64,000 bases of DNA from JAGWAJ01 sp026707615 (GCA_965207595.1 CBDBMW010000011.1:124001-188000); one strand, 5' to 3'; shown: positions 7,684 to 17,264, numbered from the stretch's first letter. Numbers and translations: made by a program. The notes: a model not told the origin generated them from the sequence alone.

Positions 7684-8726
7684 TGCTAGCACCCGCGGGA
7701 CGCAGCCGTTCCCCGTCGCCCTCGCGCATGCCCGGTCTCTGCGCCGGGCACGTCACCGGCGTGTCGGTTGTCTGCGGCGAGCCTGCCCCCGAGCTGACCC
7801 CGGTGCGGGAAACCCCCACCGGCGCACTGGTCGAGGGCGAGGTGGTCTGGCAGGGCAGCGACGGCGCCCTCGACCAGGACCTCGACGAGTTCCTGCCCGA
7901 GGGGCCGCAGCGGGCGCGCCTCGACTGGAAGGACTTCGGCAAGTTCGCCCCCGACGTTGACGACCCGCGCACGGCACCGCTGCCGGCGGACCGGGCAACC
8001 CTCAGACGCCCGGGCCGGGTGTCCAGCCGGCGCGGCTTCTTTCGGCCGCCGCTCCCGCGAGGGCTTCAGCTTCAAGAAGATCGGCAAGGCCCTCGGCATC
8101 GCGGCGTGGACCGTCTCGCACTACGTCCGCAGTTTCGAGGAGGGAGACCGATGACGAGGGAAGTGCAGCACCCCCGTTGCGGCCGGTAAGGGTGCACTTC
8201 AATCCATCCCACGTCGACGCGCCGAACGTCGACGTCGCTGCGCGGGCCGCGTGCCTCGCACGGCCGCATCACATCGACAGTCAGCCGACCCCGCCCCCCG
8301 CCGGCACCTCGTTCGGGCTCGTCGTGCTCACGCCGCCGTCTTCATCGGCGTATCGACTCACGCGGTCTGGACACGGCCGAACGCGACGTCCGCTCCTATC
8401 CCGACCAGCATCCGCCAACGAGTTTCGCTTCCGCCCGCATGTTCCAGCGCATCACTGTTCGTCATCCGTCTTCCCTTCGAGCGCAAGCCGGGGCGCTGAA
8501 GAGGCCACAGGTTGACCGAATTCCCTTGGACCCGACCCAAGGCGGGCGGCGCGGCACCACGGCCCGCCTGACGGCGGGACGGTCGCGGCGCACGACGAGG
8601 CGGCAGAGCGCGACCGCCGACGAACCGTCCCGGCGGCCGGACCCGGTCCGCGGCAAGAGCCCGCTGACCGCGGCTACGCGGGAACCGGCTCGCCAAACCG
8701 CTCGGACGATCCGATCATCGAGCCCG
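7684..8726 (+). other. gene-poor stretch with decayed DNA, one HTH-like fragment
   Basis: No complete gene seen. At about 8058-8154 (plus strand) a frame reads REGFSFKKIGKALGIAAWTV and ends SHYVRSFEEGDR. This resembles the helix-turn-helix tail of a recombinase or small DNA-binding protein, with no matching N-terminus in frame. Upstream, 7800-7980 is open with plausible codon use but gives no recognisable domain. I read the stretch as remains of transferred genes. Confidence 0.35.
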
Positions 8727-9380
8727 ATGGCCGCCGGCACCGTCAAGCGGCCGCCCTCGGACCTGCGCCGCCCCGCGGGCGGGAGGCGCTTCCAGCCCAC
8801 CCGCCCGCCCCGGTTGACGACACGACCAGTGGGAGACTCGAACGACGGGCCGAGAGCACCTCGGCACCCGCGACCCGCGTCCTACCGGAAACCCGCCGAC
8901 CCCGGCAAGACCGCGGCCTGGGCCTGGAGCAAGGCAGAGACCGAGCGCCGGCGCCGCGCTGCCGCCACACCGCCCACCCTCGACCCGATCGACGCTTTCC
9001 CCGACCAGTACGCCACGGCCGACGACCTCGCTGCCGTTGGTCTCGACGCCGACCCCGAAGCCACCGGGCCGCACTCCCAGATCATCCGCGGACTGCTCGC
9101 CGGCGCCTGCGCCGGCTGGCGCGTCCGCCCGACCAGCGTCGAGCTCTACCACGCCCTGCGCGCCGACAACCCCACCCGACGCCAACGGTCCATGGCCACC
9201 GTGCTCATCAACGAGGCCTCCTTCGACGAGATCGTCAACGCCCGCACGGAAGGCGCCTTCACCTGGCGGCAGCTCACCCGGGCCGCCCGGCGCCAGGGCG
9301 CCGTGCCGCCACTGCGGATCCGCCAGATCAACGCCTTCGCGACACCGCCTCCGCGCCCGGACAGCCCATCGAAACCCTGA
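8727..9380 (+). CDS. hypothetical protein upstream of nucleotidyltransferase remnant
   Basis: The frame is open from 8439 but only the part after about 8870 has protein-like composition; the ATG at 8727 is the best formal start (217 residues). The C-terminal 130 residues (DAFPDQYATADDLAAVGLDA onward, then ADNPTRRQRSMATVLINEAS) look like a real, mostly helical domain. No family recognised. It overlaps the AbiEii-like pseudogene by about 36 bases in a different frame, as an antitoxin or regulator gene would precede such a toxin, but that role is only inferred from position. The N-terminal Arg/Pro-rich part may not be translated. Confidence 0.45.
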   Translation: MAAGTVKRPPSDLRRPAGGRRFQPTRPPRLTTRPVGDSNDGPRAPRHPRPASYRKPADPGKTAAWAWSKAETERRRRAAATPPTLDPIDAFPDQYATADDLAAVGLDADPEATGPHSQIIRGLLAGACAGWRVRPTSVELYHALRADNPTRRQRSMATVLINEASFDEIVNARTEGAFTWRQLTRAARRQGAVPPLRIRQINAFATPPPRPDSPSKP

Positions 9381-9924
9381 CGCTTCCCGAACCCGCAGCT
9401 GGCCTGTGGGCCGCGAAGCGCCGCATCGTGCACGCGATGCCGCCCGAGATGTTCCGCTCGAACATTCCCCGTACCTCGGCGGCGGTACGAAACCTCGCCG
9501 CCCGCTGGAAACATCGCATCAGCACGGACATTGACGTGTTCTTTCCCGGCCGCAACACCCTCATCGACCTGCTTCAGGACAACGACCACAACATCGTCAA
9601 CCAGCGCGGCGGCGTCCCCGAAGCCGTCGCCGGTGGCCGCGTGAGGATCGCCTTCGAGCACGGCTTTCTCGACATCTCCAACTTCCGCCCCGCCCCGCCC
9701 TACGGCCACGCCGTCGCCACCGTCGACGGCCAGTTCGAGACGGTCCTCTCCGCCACCAGATCCTGTGCGGCCACCTCGAACGCGTCGACCAAATGCTCGT
9801 CCGCGACGTCTTCGACGTCCTGACTGCCGCCGCCGAGCGGCCCGCCGCTCTCCCCGCCGCCGCCGGCATGGTCTCCGAACAAACGGCCGCGGCCATCGAG
9901 AGCGCCTGGCTCAACGCCGCCGCC
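9345..9924 (+). pseudogene. AbiEii-like nucleotidyltransferase, frameshifted and 3'-truncated
   Basis: Pieces in different frames give a nucleotidyltransferase of the AbiEii/DUF1814 type: LTLPEPAAGLWAAKRRIVHA, then YLGGGT, then AARWKHRISTDIDVFFPGR with the DxD metal motif, then CGHLERVDQMLVRDVFDVLT. To join them a shift is needed between about 9455 and 9475, another at about 9490 (one extra A after the GGT motif) and a third near 9757 (one C missing). Intact members are type IV toxins that modify nucleotides or tRNA. The 3' end runs straight into an integrase tail at about 9925, so the last helices are lost. Confidence 0.65.
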
Positions 9925-10077
9925 GAGGAGATTGACCACCCGCGGGAGGTCGTCGAGGCAGCGTTGGCCCACGCGCTCCGCAACCCGGTCGAGGCGGCCT
10001 GTGCCCGCTCGGACCTGTTCGAGCGCCGACGGCTCCTGATGGACGACTGGGCCACCTACCTCGGCCAGGGAACGCCG
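9925..10077 (+). pseudogene. C-terminal fragment of a tyrosine integrase
   Basis: Reads EIDHPREVVEAALAHALRNP then EAACARSDLFERRRLLMDDW, the extreme C-terminus of P4-type site-specific integrases. The catalytic tyrosine position, normally Ala/Ser-Tyr-Ala-Arg before SDLF, is Cys here (ACARSD), so this piece could not act. It is fused in frame to the end of the nucleotidyltransferase remnant. Integrase fragments with the same end sequence lie at 17265-17870 and 17938-18912 on the other strand. Confidence 0.75.
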
Positions 10078-10083
10078 GACATG

Positions 10084-10611
10084 CTAAGCCGCACGGCCAC
10101 GAAGGCCGTGGCGGACACGACGCACGGCTGCAACGGCCGCAAGGGCAATCGCCAGCAACAGGCAGGCCGAAACCGCGTACCCCTTCGACAGGGTGAACCA
10201 CGAGGCGACCGCCACTTGCCCGGCGGACACGTCCGGATAGCGAGTCAGCATGAGGACGACCTGGACGTTCTCGCACAGGTCCAGCACTCCCGCCGCCAGC
10301 GGCAGACAGGCCAGACTCCACAGCCGTTCGGTTGGTCGCAACCGGTAGATGAATCCGGACAGGAAGCTGACGTATACGAACGGCAGCAACGCGTCCAGCG
10401 TGAGGCTGGACCACGCATACACCTGCCGCCCGCGCTCGCCGTAGCTCTCCATCGCGGCGACAGCCTCGGCGTAGGTGTAACCTGCCTTCACGTCGAGCAT
10501 TTCACCGCCGATGGGCAGAGCGGGAAACACCACGACGAGCAGCACCAGCGTCACGACCAGCGTGGCGCTGAGAACCGGCGTTCTGCTGGCGGATTCGACG
10601 TACTGCCTCAT
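10084..10611 (-). CDS. hypothetical membrane protein, four transmembrane helices
   Basis: About 175 residues with four hydrophobic helices: near 11-35 (VLSATLVVTLVLLVVVFPAL), 70-95 (LDALLPFVYVSFLSGFIYRL), 100-120 (LWSLACLPLAAGVLDLCENV) and 140-165 (AVSACLLLAIALAAVAAV). It resembles uncharacterised bacterial inner-membrane proteins with a DLCENV motif. Start at the ATG at 10611; the frame is open to 10647. It lies just beyond the integrase tail, and its upstream region is shared divergently with the gene at 11024. Confidence 0.7.
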   Translation of the reverse strand: MRQYVESASRTPVLSATLVVTLVLLVVVFPALPIGGEMLDVKAGYTYAEAVAAMESYGERGRQVYAWSSLTLDALLPFVYVSFLSGFIYRLRPTERLWSLACLPLAAGVLDLCENVQVVLMLTRYPDVSAGQVAVASWFTLSKGYAVSACLLLAIALAAVAAVRRVRHGLRGRAA

Positions 10612-10873
10612 GTTCTTCGCCTCCGGTGCCGGTGGCGCGAGCAGCACCCCGCCACCCGAAACCGGGCAGCGGGCGAGCGACCTGCCCCTCGTTGCGTCAG
10701 TCTATCGGACTGCCGCTCGCTGGCGGGCACCGGGCACAAAGCGAGCGGAAACGCGGTCGCGATGCGCGACGGTGCCGTCGCGATGCCGGAGATCGGCGAC
10801 GCGCCGAACGACAGCCCGGAGCGACGGTTCCTCCGTCACCCCTGTCGGGCGGGTAGCGCCCGGCCGAATTCTC

Positions 10874-10938
10874 CTGCGGAAGGCCAGAGAGCTACCGCGT
10901 GGCGAGCCGTCTCTCGACTCGCCACGGCTCTTCCGCAG
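10874..10938. repeat. nested inverted repeat upstream of the barrel-protein gene
   Basis: CTGCGGAAG (10874-10882) pairs with 10930-10938, GAGC (10889-10892) with 10927-10930, and CGTGGCGAG (10898-10906) with 10918-10926, giving a long imperfect hairpin. It is about 85 nt before the start of the gene at 11024, where it could act in the leader or as an operator. The outer and middle stems share base 10930, so not all pairs can form at once. Confidence 0.55.
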
Positions 10939-11023
10939 CCCCGGTCGCGAAGAGGTGTCGAGCAGGCGGCCGTGAGCCGGTTTCCGTTCCGGCTGCACAT
11001 TCCTCGCAAGGGAGGAATGAACG

Positions 11024-11641
11024 ATGCGAACCGCGATCATCGCAACCCTGGTGCTACCGGTCGCTATCCCGATGCCGGTCGTCGCACAACGGGCCGAACA
11101 GCCGAGGGTAGAGTTGATGGCCGGCACGGCGTGGTGGGCTCTCCACGACCTCACAGCGCGCGGTCCATTCACGGGGCTCTCGACCATCGAGGCCGGCGGC
11201 ACCTACTGGTTCCGGTCTGAAGGGAGTTGGGGCTGGAGTCTTCGCTACGTGCGGACACTCGGCGTCAGCGCGCACTGGCAAGGCGCGAATCCGGACACTC
11301 ACGAAGCGATCAGCGCCTTCAACGGCGTCACCTGCACGCTCCGCTACCGGCGGTCCCTTGGAACCCGAGTCGGCTTCGAGATCGGCGGCGGCGTGACGAC
11401 CGGGAGGTTCGACAATCTCGTCCGGACGGAACCCACGGCGCCCTGGGAGCACGTCCCTGTCGAGGGCGGCTGGGGCAGCCTCGCGGCGGGCGTTCTGATC
11501 GGCGAGGCCGTTCTGGACATCTCGCTGTCGCAGCGATTCAAGATCAAGACCGGACTCGGCTACTACTCGTACTTCCACGTCGGTTGGGGGGAATACGGAC
11601 CGGCGCTAGTCCCCGTAGCGCTCGCCGTCGTCGGCTTCTGA
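11024..11641 (+). CDS. outer-membrane beta-barrel protein
   Basis: A 205-residue protein with a signal peptide ending near VVAQ and amphipathic beta strands: TIEAGGTYWFRSEGSWGWSL, TRVGFEIGGGVTTGRFDNLV, FKIKTGLGYYSYFHVGWG. An excellent GGGAGG lies about 7 nt before the ATG. The size fits an eight-stranded barrel of unknown function. Gene order (divergent from a small membrane protein, followed by IS debris) gives no hint to its role. Confidence 0.75.
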   Translation: MRTAIIATLVLPVAIPMPVVAQRAEQPRVELMAGTAWWALHDLTARGPFTGLSTIEAGGTYWFRSEGSWGWSLRYVRTLGVSAHWQGANPDTHEAISAFNGVTCTLRYRRSLGTRVGFEIGGGVTTGRFDNLVRTEPTAPWEHVPVEGGWGSLAAGVLIGEAVLDISLSQRFKIKTGLGYYSYFHVGWGEYGPALVPVALAVVGF

Positions 11642-11999
11642 CCTCCTGCCGCGATTGCCCTCAGTCGCGGCGCTCGAGGCCACCCGGCTCGTCTCGAAGA
11701 GCTCCGCCAGATAGGGCGGCCCAGTCTGCCGTCTTCGAGCGCGCGGCCGGCGAGCCGAGTGTCAAGCCGGCGGAGGGCCGCGGCACAGGCGCGGCGCGGG
11801 AGCGGGCTCCGCGAGGCGCATGCCCCGTGACCCGCGCGGCGAACTTCCCGGCGACCCCGGTGACGTGCTCCAAGCCGACATCCTCCATGCCGCGCGTACG
11901 CCGCCAGCGCCGCACCGCCGACGTTCCAACGCGGCTCATTCATCCGCCTCGAACAGTCGACGAACGCCGCCTCGGCCCGGCGCAACCGATCATCCAGCC

Positions 12000-12320
12000 C
12001 CCATGGCGCTTGATCATCCGCGTGACCTTCTTGACCGGCTCGAGCCGACTACGAATCGCTCACGCGTACCACCGCGGCCACAAACCGTTCCGAGCAGCCC
12101 CGCGAGCGGTAGTCCCACAGCCGCATCGCCGGTTCCTTGACCATCCGTGCCCGCGCTACCCGCAGCGAGCTCCGGCACAACGGCGTGAACGCTCGGCGTT
12201 GGCGCTGCGTCACGTGGGTTCTCCGACCGTCGAACCCTGTCGACGCCAGCGCCCACGTGCCGAACCACGTGGAACTCGTCGAACGCGATCAGCGCCTCCG
12301 TGTGCTCGCGGCACCGACCG
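12000..12320 (-). pseudogene. ISL3-family transposase remnant
   Basis: Two conserved blocks of the ISL3 transposase remain on the minus strand: EALIAFDEFHVVRH at about 12303-12255 (usual form FDxFHV) and IRSRLEPVKKVTRMIKRH at about 12056-12003 (usual form SRLEPVKKVARMIKRH). The DNA between them is frameshifted and the C-terminal domain beyond 12003 is lost. The rest of 11642-12504 holds no gene; it is probably further IS debris. Confidence 0.65.
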
Positions 12321-12504
12321 GCACCGTGGAGCCCGCCCGGGGCTGTCGACGCGAGGGCGCCCTGTCACGAGGTAGGCAGGCCCTGGGCGGCGCGGAGGCG
12401 CTCTGGTACAACGAAGGCTACAGCCTTGATCGCGGCGCTGCCGGGCGTCGTCGGGGCCAGACAGAGTGCCGTCGGGCCGGCCGGTGCCCGGAACCCGCCG
12501 CCTA

Positions 12505-12942
12505 CTACGCTGCGTCGAAGTGGTACACGACCTCCTCGAAGCGGTCGCGAGCGAAGGTGAAGAGGAATACCAGCGGCTCTGTCCCGATGCAGTGCAGGGC
12601 GTGCTCGGCCTCGGGGGGAATGAAGACAGCAGTTCCCGGACCGATCTCCGTCCGGGTGTCCTCAATCTCGACCACGCCGCGGCCCCTGAGCACGTAGTAC
12701 GTCTCCTCGGGCTCGTGGTGGTGCCGCGGAAGCACACCGCCGGGCGCAATCTCCGCTACACCGGTCACGAGCCCTCGGCTCGGGCCGCGCTCGCCGTCTA
12801 CCAGCAGCTTCCAGCGCACCGTGCTCCCGGCGGCGATGGCCGGGTCGTCCCAACCCTCCCAGTCGACTACGGCCTGATCGACGATGACGCTGCGCCGGAC
12901 GCGCTCGCAACCGGCAACGTCTCTGGCCGGATCGGCCAGCAC
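12505..12942 (-). CDS. cupin-domain protein
   Basis: A single-domain cupin of about 145 residues. Motif 1 is clear: GGVLPRHHHEPEETYYVLRG (G-x5-H-x-H-x4-E-x6-G), with the three metal ligands present; motif 2 is PGTAVFIPPEAEHALHCIG. Cupins of this size bind a metal and act as small isomerases, dioxygenases or sensors; the substrate is unknown. The frame is open to 12990, but a degenerate methyltransferase tail ends at 12956, so I prefer the GTG at 12942. Confidence 0.8.
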   Translation of the reverse strand: MLADPARDVAGCERVRRSVIVDQAVVDWEGWDDPAIAAGSTVRWKLLVDGERGPSRGLVTGVAEIAPGGVLPRHHHEPEETYYVLRGRGVVEIEDTRTEIGPGTAVFIPPEAEHALHCIGTEPLVFLFTFARDRFEEVVYHFDAA

Positions 12943-12955
12943 TGTTCGATCCCGC

Positions 12956-13165
12956 TCACGGTCCGTCGCCGTCGAGCGCCAGCAACCCACCGAGAACCTC
13001 GTCGTCGGAGACGCCTACAACCCCACCGTACGCAGTCGCCACTGCGGCGTCAAGGGCCACGTGCGGCCTCGACCAGCTACTGCGGGCGAGCGTTGAAGAG
13101 TTCGTCGGCGTGCGCCTTCCTGAGCGCCGTCGCCGCGTCCTCCGTCGCGGGGGTCCGGACGCTTC
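12956..13165 (-). pseudogene. C-terminal fragment of an adenine-type DNA methyltransferase
   Basis: In one frame the DNA reads EDAATALRKAHADELFNARP and then hits a stop; in the next frame it continues SWSRPHVALDAAVATAYG and SDDEVLGGLLALDGDGP. This is the typical end of MmeI-like type IIG or BREX/class I methylases, where NARP-x-WL, LDAAV-x-AAYGW and SDEEIL-x-RLLALN recur. One frameshift separates the two halves and no N-terminal part is present, so it is a dead remnant of a restriction-modification gene. Confidence 0.5.
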
Positions 13166-13320
13166 GAATAGCCGGGACCCGGCTCGCGGACCCACTCCCG
13201 CCAAGCGGGCGGGTTGAGCCAGCCACGCGTCGTGTCGTCGTCGCATGCCGAACCAGCCGAGCCGTGCAGGGACCGCATCGCGTGCGTCCTCGGAGTGATT
13301 CACCCCGGAGACCGTACAGG

Positions 13321-15933
13321 TCAGAACGAGACGGTCGCGGTCATCGAGATTGTCCGCGGCGCGCCCAGCCAGGCCGCGTTCTCGGTGATGGCGGACAGGT
13401 ACGCCTTGTCGAGCAGGTTGTTGGCCACGATCGCGAACTCCGTCGACCGGAGCAGGTCGCTCAGCGACTCGCCCGAGAAGCTCACGTAGGCGTCCACCAG
13501 CCAGTAGTCGTCCGCGTACCAGTCCGACCGCAGGCTGACGCGCCGCGACGACGTGTACTTGCCGGTCAGCCCCATGCCGAGGGGGCCGGTCCGATCGAGG
13601 GAGACGACCCACAACCGATCCGGCACGCCGGTGACGTCGGTCCCCGCCACGATGCCCTGGTTCGCGTCGACCAGCGGGTCGCCGGTCCCGATGTACTCCG
13701 AGTCGTTGAACGTGAAGGCGGTGTAGAACGACGTCCGTTGCGGCAACTGCACGGTGGCGGAGAACTCGACGCCGCTCGTGTCGATGCCGCCCGCGTTGAA
13801 GTAGGCGCCGCCGCCCGGGATCAGGTAGTTGGGACCGGCCGCCGTTTGCGGGCCGAGGTAGAAGATCCGGTTCTGGAAGTCGATGGTGTACCACGTGGCG
13901 CCCAGCGCGACCCGCTCCCCCGAGTACTGCAGGCCGACGTCGACGTTCGAGGCCGTCTCGGGCTCGAGCAGGTCCAGGCTCCGCCCCGGCACCTCGAGGA
14001 GCAGGGCGCTGAGGGCCTTGAAGTTCTCGGAATAGCCCGCGAACAGGTCGAGGCCCTCGAGCGGCGTCTCGTACGTGACTCCGCCGGAGAACAGCAGGTC
14101 CGAGTCGGAATCGACCTCGAGGGCCGGGTCGACGTGGAACAGGTCTTCCCGCGACACGCCGACCAGGAACTGCTTGACGCCGCCGCTCAGCGCGAACGGG
14201 CCGGCGAAGACCGTCTCCTCCAGGTACCACTTGAAGACCTGCTGCGGGAAGTCCCATTCGTACTGCTGCCAGTACGGTCGCTCGTCCCAATTGAAGCCGA
14301 TCGACGGGTCCAGAATCCGGTGCCAGTCCCGGCCCAGATCCCGCCGCGAGTCCTCGTACCAGATGCCGGCGCGCAGCGTGCTGCCGGCCGCGCCGATCGT
14401 GGCGAACCACTCCTCGTCGAGCGTCACGCCGAAGCGGTCCTTGCCGTAGTGGCTGTGGCGGTACGACTGCACCGCGGTGGCGCCCGGGTGGCACGCCGGG
14501 TCGACCGCGGGGCCGCCGGAGCCGTAGTAGTTGAAGATGTAGGACGACGTGCAGCCCGGCTCGGGCCCGACGGCGGCTCCGTCCCGGTTCACGAAGCGGA
14601 TCAGCCCGAGCTGCGAGCCGCCCCGCACCGCGGCCAGCCCCATCAGCTCCGACTCCGGTCCGCCGCCGTCGTCGGTGATGTCGACGATGTAGGGGGGCAG
14701 CCAGTCGCCGCGACCGCGATTCCGGTGGAAATAGGTCCCGAGGCTCAGCGACGTGACCTCGCTGAACGACCAGTCCGCCTTGAGGTAGGCGAACGTGTTG
14801 TTCCGCCGGGTCTGCCAGCCGGGCCGGTAGAACTGGTTCAGGTAGGGAACGCCGGGCCACTCGCCGGTCAGGCGGTCCCAGCGCGGGTTGGCCCGGAAGT
14901 CGGCATCGCTGTAGAGCCGCTGGTACACATCCTCGTGAATGCTGTCGAACGAGAAGTAGCTCGTCAGATCGAGGCGCCCGTGCGACGAGACGAGCTTGGC
15001 CGCAACGTGCTCCCGCTCGTTCCGCGCGGAGCCCTCCACCCAGTCGGTCGCCTCCTGCCGGACAGCGGCGATCCAGGCGCGCGTGTCGCGCTCGAACAGC
15101 GGTCCGGTGTCGACCCGCATCGAGAACCGCTGGCCCTCGTTCTCGCCGAGGGTGGCCGATGCGGTGTAGGTCCGCTCGGCCGCCGGATCGTCCGTCAGAT
15201 AGTCGAACGTGCCGCCCAGCGCCTCGACCGACCGCGAGGCGATGTCGGCCGTCCCCTGCGAGACCTCGACGCCGCCCAGGTTCATCGGGTCGATGAAACG
15301 GTTCGCCTTCGCGCCGCTCCAGTAGTCGGACGTGCCGTTCGGGAATCCGTCGATCGTGGTGCCGATCTGCGCCTCGTTGATCGTCACCTGGAAGCCGCGC
15401 ATGGCGACGTTGCTCGACCAGTCGTCGAAGCCGTACGCGTCCCCCTCCTGGACGGACACGCCCGGAAGGTTGTCCACCACCGACGTCACGGCGGTGATGC
15501 TCGACTGCTGCAGCATCATCGGCTCGGCGACGATGTTGCGCGCGAAGATGCGGGGCTCCTCGGCCACGACGCTGACCGTCTCGAGCCGGCGTGCGATCTG
15601 GAGGACGAGCGGGTCCGCCTGCGCGGCGCCCTCCCCGACAGACACCGCGAGGTCCGCCGTCTCGAAGCCCGACAGGACCGCGGTGACGACGTAGTCGCCT
15701 GCCGCCAGACCCGCGGCCGTGTAGCGACCGTCGCCGCCGGTCACGTGCTCCGCGCTCCCGCCGGGGCCGGTCACCGTCACCACCACGCCGGGCAACGGGC
15801 TGCCGTTCGCGTCCACGACCGAGCCCTCGATGGCTCCCGTTGGTTGGGCGGCGGCCGTCGCCGACAACGACAGTGCCATGACCGCGACGCCGACTCGGAC
15901 AAGGGTGTAGACACGTGTCGTCGCAATCTCCAT
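13321..15933 (-). CDS. TonB-dependent receptor with carboxypeptidase-regulatory-like N-domain
   Basis: An 870-residue outer-membrane receptor. Order of parts: signal peptide (1-29, cleaved after SATAAA), a CarboxypepD_reg-like beta-sandwich (about 32-110, AIEGSVVDANGSPLPGVVVT), a plug (about 125-240, with SSITAVTSVVDNLPGVSVQE and LGGVEVSQGTADIASRS), then a 22-strand barrel ending with the terminal aromatic strand ISMTATVSF. GGAGG lies 7 nt before the ATG. Such receptors import scarce ligands (siderophores, oligosaccharides, vitamins) using TonB energy. The ligand is not evident; no transport partner lies alongside. Confidence 0.92.
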   Translation of the reverse strand: MEIATTRVYTLVRVGVAVMALSLSATAAAQPTGAIEGSVVDANGSPLPGVVVTVTGPGGSAEHVTGGDGRYTAAGLAAGDYVVTAVLSGFETADLAVSVGEGAAQADPLVLQIARRLETVSVVAEEPRIFARNIVAEPMMLQQSSITAVTSVVDNLPGVSVQEGDAYGFDDWSSNVAMRGFQVTINEAQIGTTIDGFPNGTSDYWSGAKANRFIDPMNLGGVEVSQGTADIASRSVEALGGTFDYLTDDPAAERTYTASATLGENEGQRFSMRVDTGPLFERDTRAWIAAVRQEATDWVEGSARNEREHVAAKLVSSHGRLDLTSYFSFDSIHEDVYQRLYSDADFRANPRWDRLTGEWPGVPYLNQFYRPGWQTRRNNTFAYLKADWSFSEVTSLSLGTYFHRNRGRGDWLPPYIVDITDDGGGPESELMGLAAVRGGSQLGLIRFVNRDGAAVGPEPGCTSSYIFNYYGSGGPAVDPACHPGATAVQSYRHSHYGKDRFGVTLDEEWFATIGAAGSTLRAGIWYEDSRRDLGRDWHRILDPSIGFNWDERPYWQQYEWDFPQQVFKWYLEETVFAGPFALSGGVKQFLVGVSREDLFHVDPALEVDSDSDLLFSGGVTYETPLEGLDLFAGYSENFKALSALLLEVPGRSLDLLEPETASNVDVGLQYSGERVALGATWYTIDFQNRIFYLGPQTAAGPNYLIPGGGAYFNAGGIDTSGVEFSATVQLPQRTSFYTAFTFNDSEYIGTGDPLVDANQGIVAGTDVTGVPDRLWVVSLDRTGPLGMGLTGKYTSSRRVSLRSDWYADDYWLVDAYVSFSGESLSDLLRSTEFAIVANNLLDKAYLSAITENAAWLGAPRTISMTATVSF

Positions 15934-16118
15934 CGGTTCGCCTCCCGTTCACCATAGTGTGTCACAGGTTTGGCGCGGACCTCCCTACGCTCGGCCGTGG
16001 CCACGACTGGCTGATCCGCATGCTGGCGCCCGCGTCGACAGCACGCATGCCGCGCCCGGCCCCCGAAGGCAAGCCACCTGCGGCATCGTCGGGCGGGTAT
16101 CGGCGGGCGCTCGTACCG

Positions 16119-16994
16119 TCAGGGAGCTTGGGTCTCCCGCGCCTGGTGCTCGACCAGCTCGCTCCGAACGCGACGGCGGATCGACTTCAGGCCGAACAGC
16201 ACCTTCACGTCGTACTCGATTCGGGAACGCGCCAGCGTCCAGAGATCGGGTCGGATCCACCGCAGATCGAACTGGCCCGTGGCATGGCGCAGCGTACCGG
16301 CAATACCCCACAGCCAGCGGAAAGGACGCTGCATCTCGAAGGTGACGCGGGCCACCCGGTAGTCGCCCTGCGTGATCCAGAGGTGGCCGGTCGAACGGTT
16401 GAGAGCCTTGTCGATGCGGCGTTCGTCCGGCAAGCGGCCTGCTCGGGGCGCGAAGCGGATCACCCAGCAAGAATCGCCTCGAACGATGTCCGTCCCCGCC
16501 AGCGTCGTGTGGTAACGCTCCATCAACTCGCGGTCGAAGTCGATGTGCATCTGGTCGGGATCGTATCGCTCGCCGCGTGCGGTGTGCCGTCGCGCTTCGC
16601 GGATGAACTCGGCCTTCCGGTCCTGCTCGTCCCGCAGGTCGTCGCGATCCAGAGAACCTCCGTCACGGCCGATGAGTTCCGAGTAGAAGTGACCCTCGAG
16701 TGGGTAATGCCGGCGCCGGCTCGTCTCGGTACGGGTGACGTTCCCGTCCGCGTCCAGCGACTCGACCGTTCCGGCGGTCACGTATTCGAAGGAGCCGCCG
16801 AGCGCCGAGTCCCACTGCCTGGACGCCACGTCGAGGGCGCGCTCGACGATGGTGGAAGCGTCCACTGGGTTCCCGGCGACCCACTCGCCAGCCGACTGTG
16901 CGGCGGCTGGCCCCGGCACGCAGATCAGACCCAAGCAGAACGCAAGCGCGCGACGTACGCGTACACCTGCCACCCGCTTTCGAGGCGTCACCAT
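16119..16994 (-). CDS. hypothetical secreted protein, possible LolA/LolB-like fold
   Basis: About 291 residues with a signal peptide (RRALAFCLGLICVPGPAAA) and a beta-rich mature part. Segments such as GHLWITQGDYRVARVTFEMQ followed by the aromatic FRWLWGIAGTL recall outer-membrane lipoprotein-sorting (LolA-like) proteins found in Acidobacteriota. This is inference from the pattern of a carrier barrel, not a firm family call. The frame is open to 17144; the ATG at 16994 gives a proper signal peptide. It is divergent from nothing obvious; integrase debris lies upstream. Confidence 0.65.
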   Translation of the reverse strand: MVTPRKRVAGVRVRRALAFCLGLICVPGPAAAQSAGEWVAGNPVDASTIVERALDVASRQWDSALGGSFEYVTAGTVESLDADGNVTRTETSRRRHYPLEGHFYSELIGRDGGSLDRDDLRDEQDRKAEFIREARRHTARGERYDPDQMHIDFDRELMERYHTTLAGTDIVRGDSCWVIRFAPRAGRLPDERRIDKALNRSTGHLWITQGDYRVARVTFEMQRPFRWLWGIAGTLRHATGQFDLRWIRPDLWTLARSRIEYDVKVLFGLKSIRRRVRSELVEHQARETQAP

Positions 16995-17264
16995 GCAGCG
17001 CCCGCAGAAGCAGCGTCGCAGGTCGACTCCCGCGAGCAGGAAGAGCCTGCGGATGGGATGGCCGCAACGACCGCCGGGAAATCGTTGGGCAGCGGATGCG
17101 TACATGGTGCCCCCCTCTCTCTGCATGAGGGTCTGAGGGGGCACGCCATTACAGCTTTTCGTGCGGACCTCGAAAATAATGGGCGAGTTGCCGCGAACGG
17201 TCCCGCGGGGGCGGACCGCGTGCTCGACAGCGATGGGCCGCGGCCGGAGTCGGGTACGACGGCA

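Noticed and set aside
12956..15955. 999-codon open frame on the minus strand
   Set aside because: Shifted-frame shadow of the receptor; only its last 45 codons carry a real, separate signal (the methyltransferase tail).
12466..15957. 1,163-codon open frame on the plus strand
   Set aside because: It is antisense to the TonB-dependent receptor; composition is Arg/Val/Asp repeats caused by GC-rich codons. The minus-strand receptor has clear domains.
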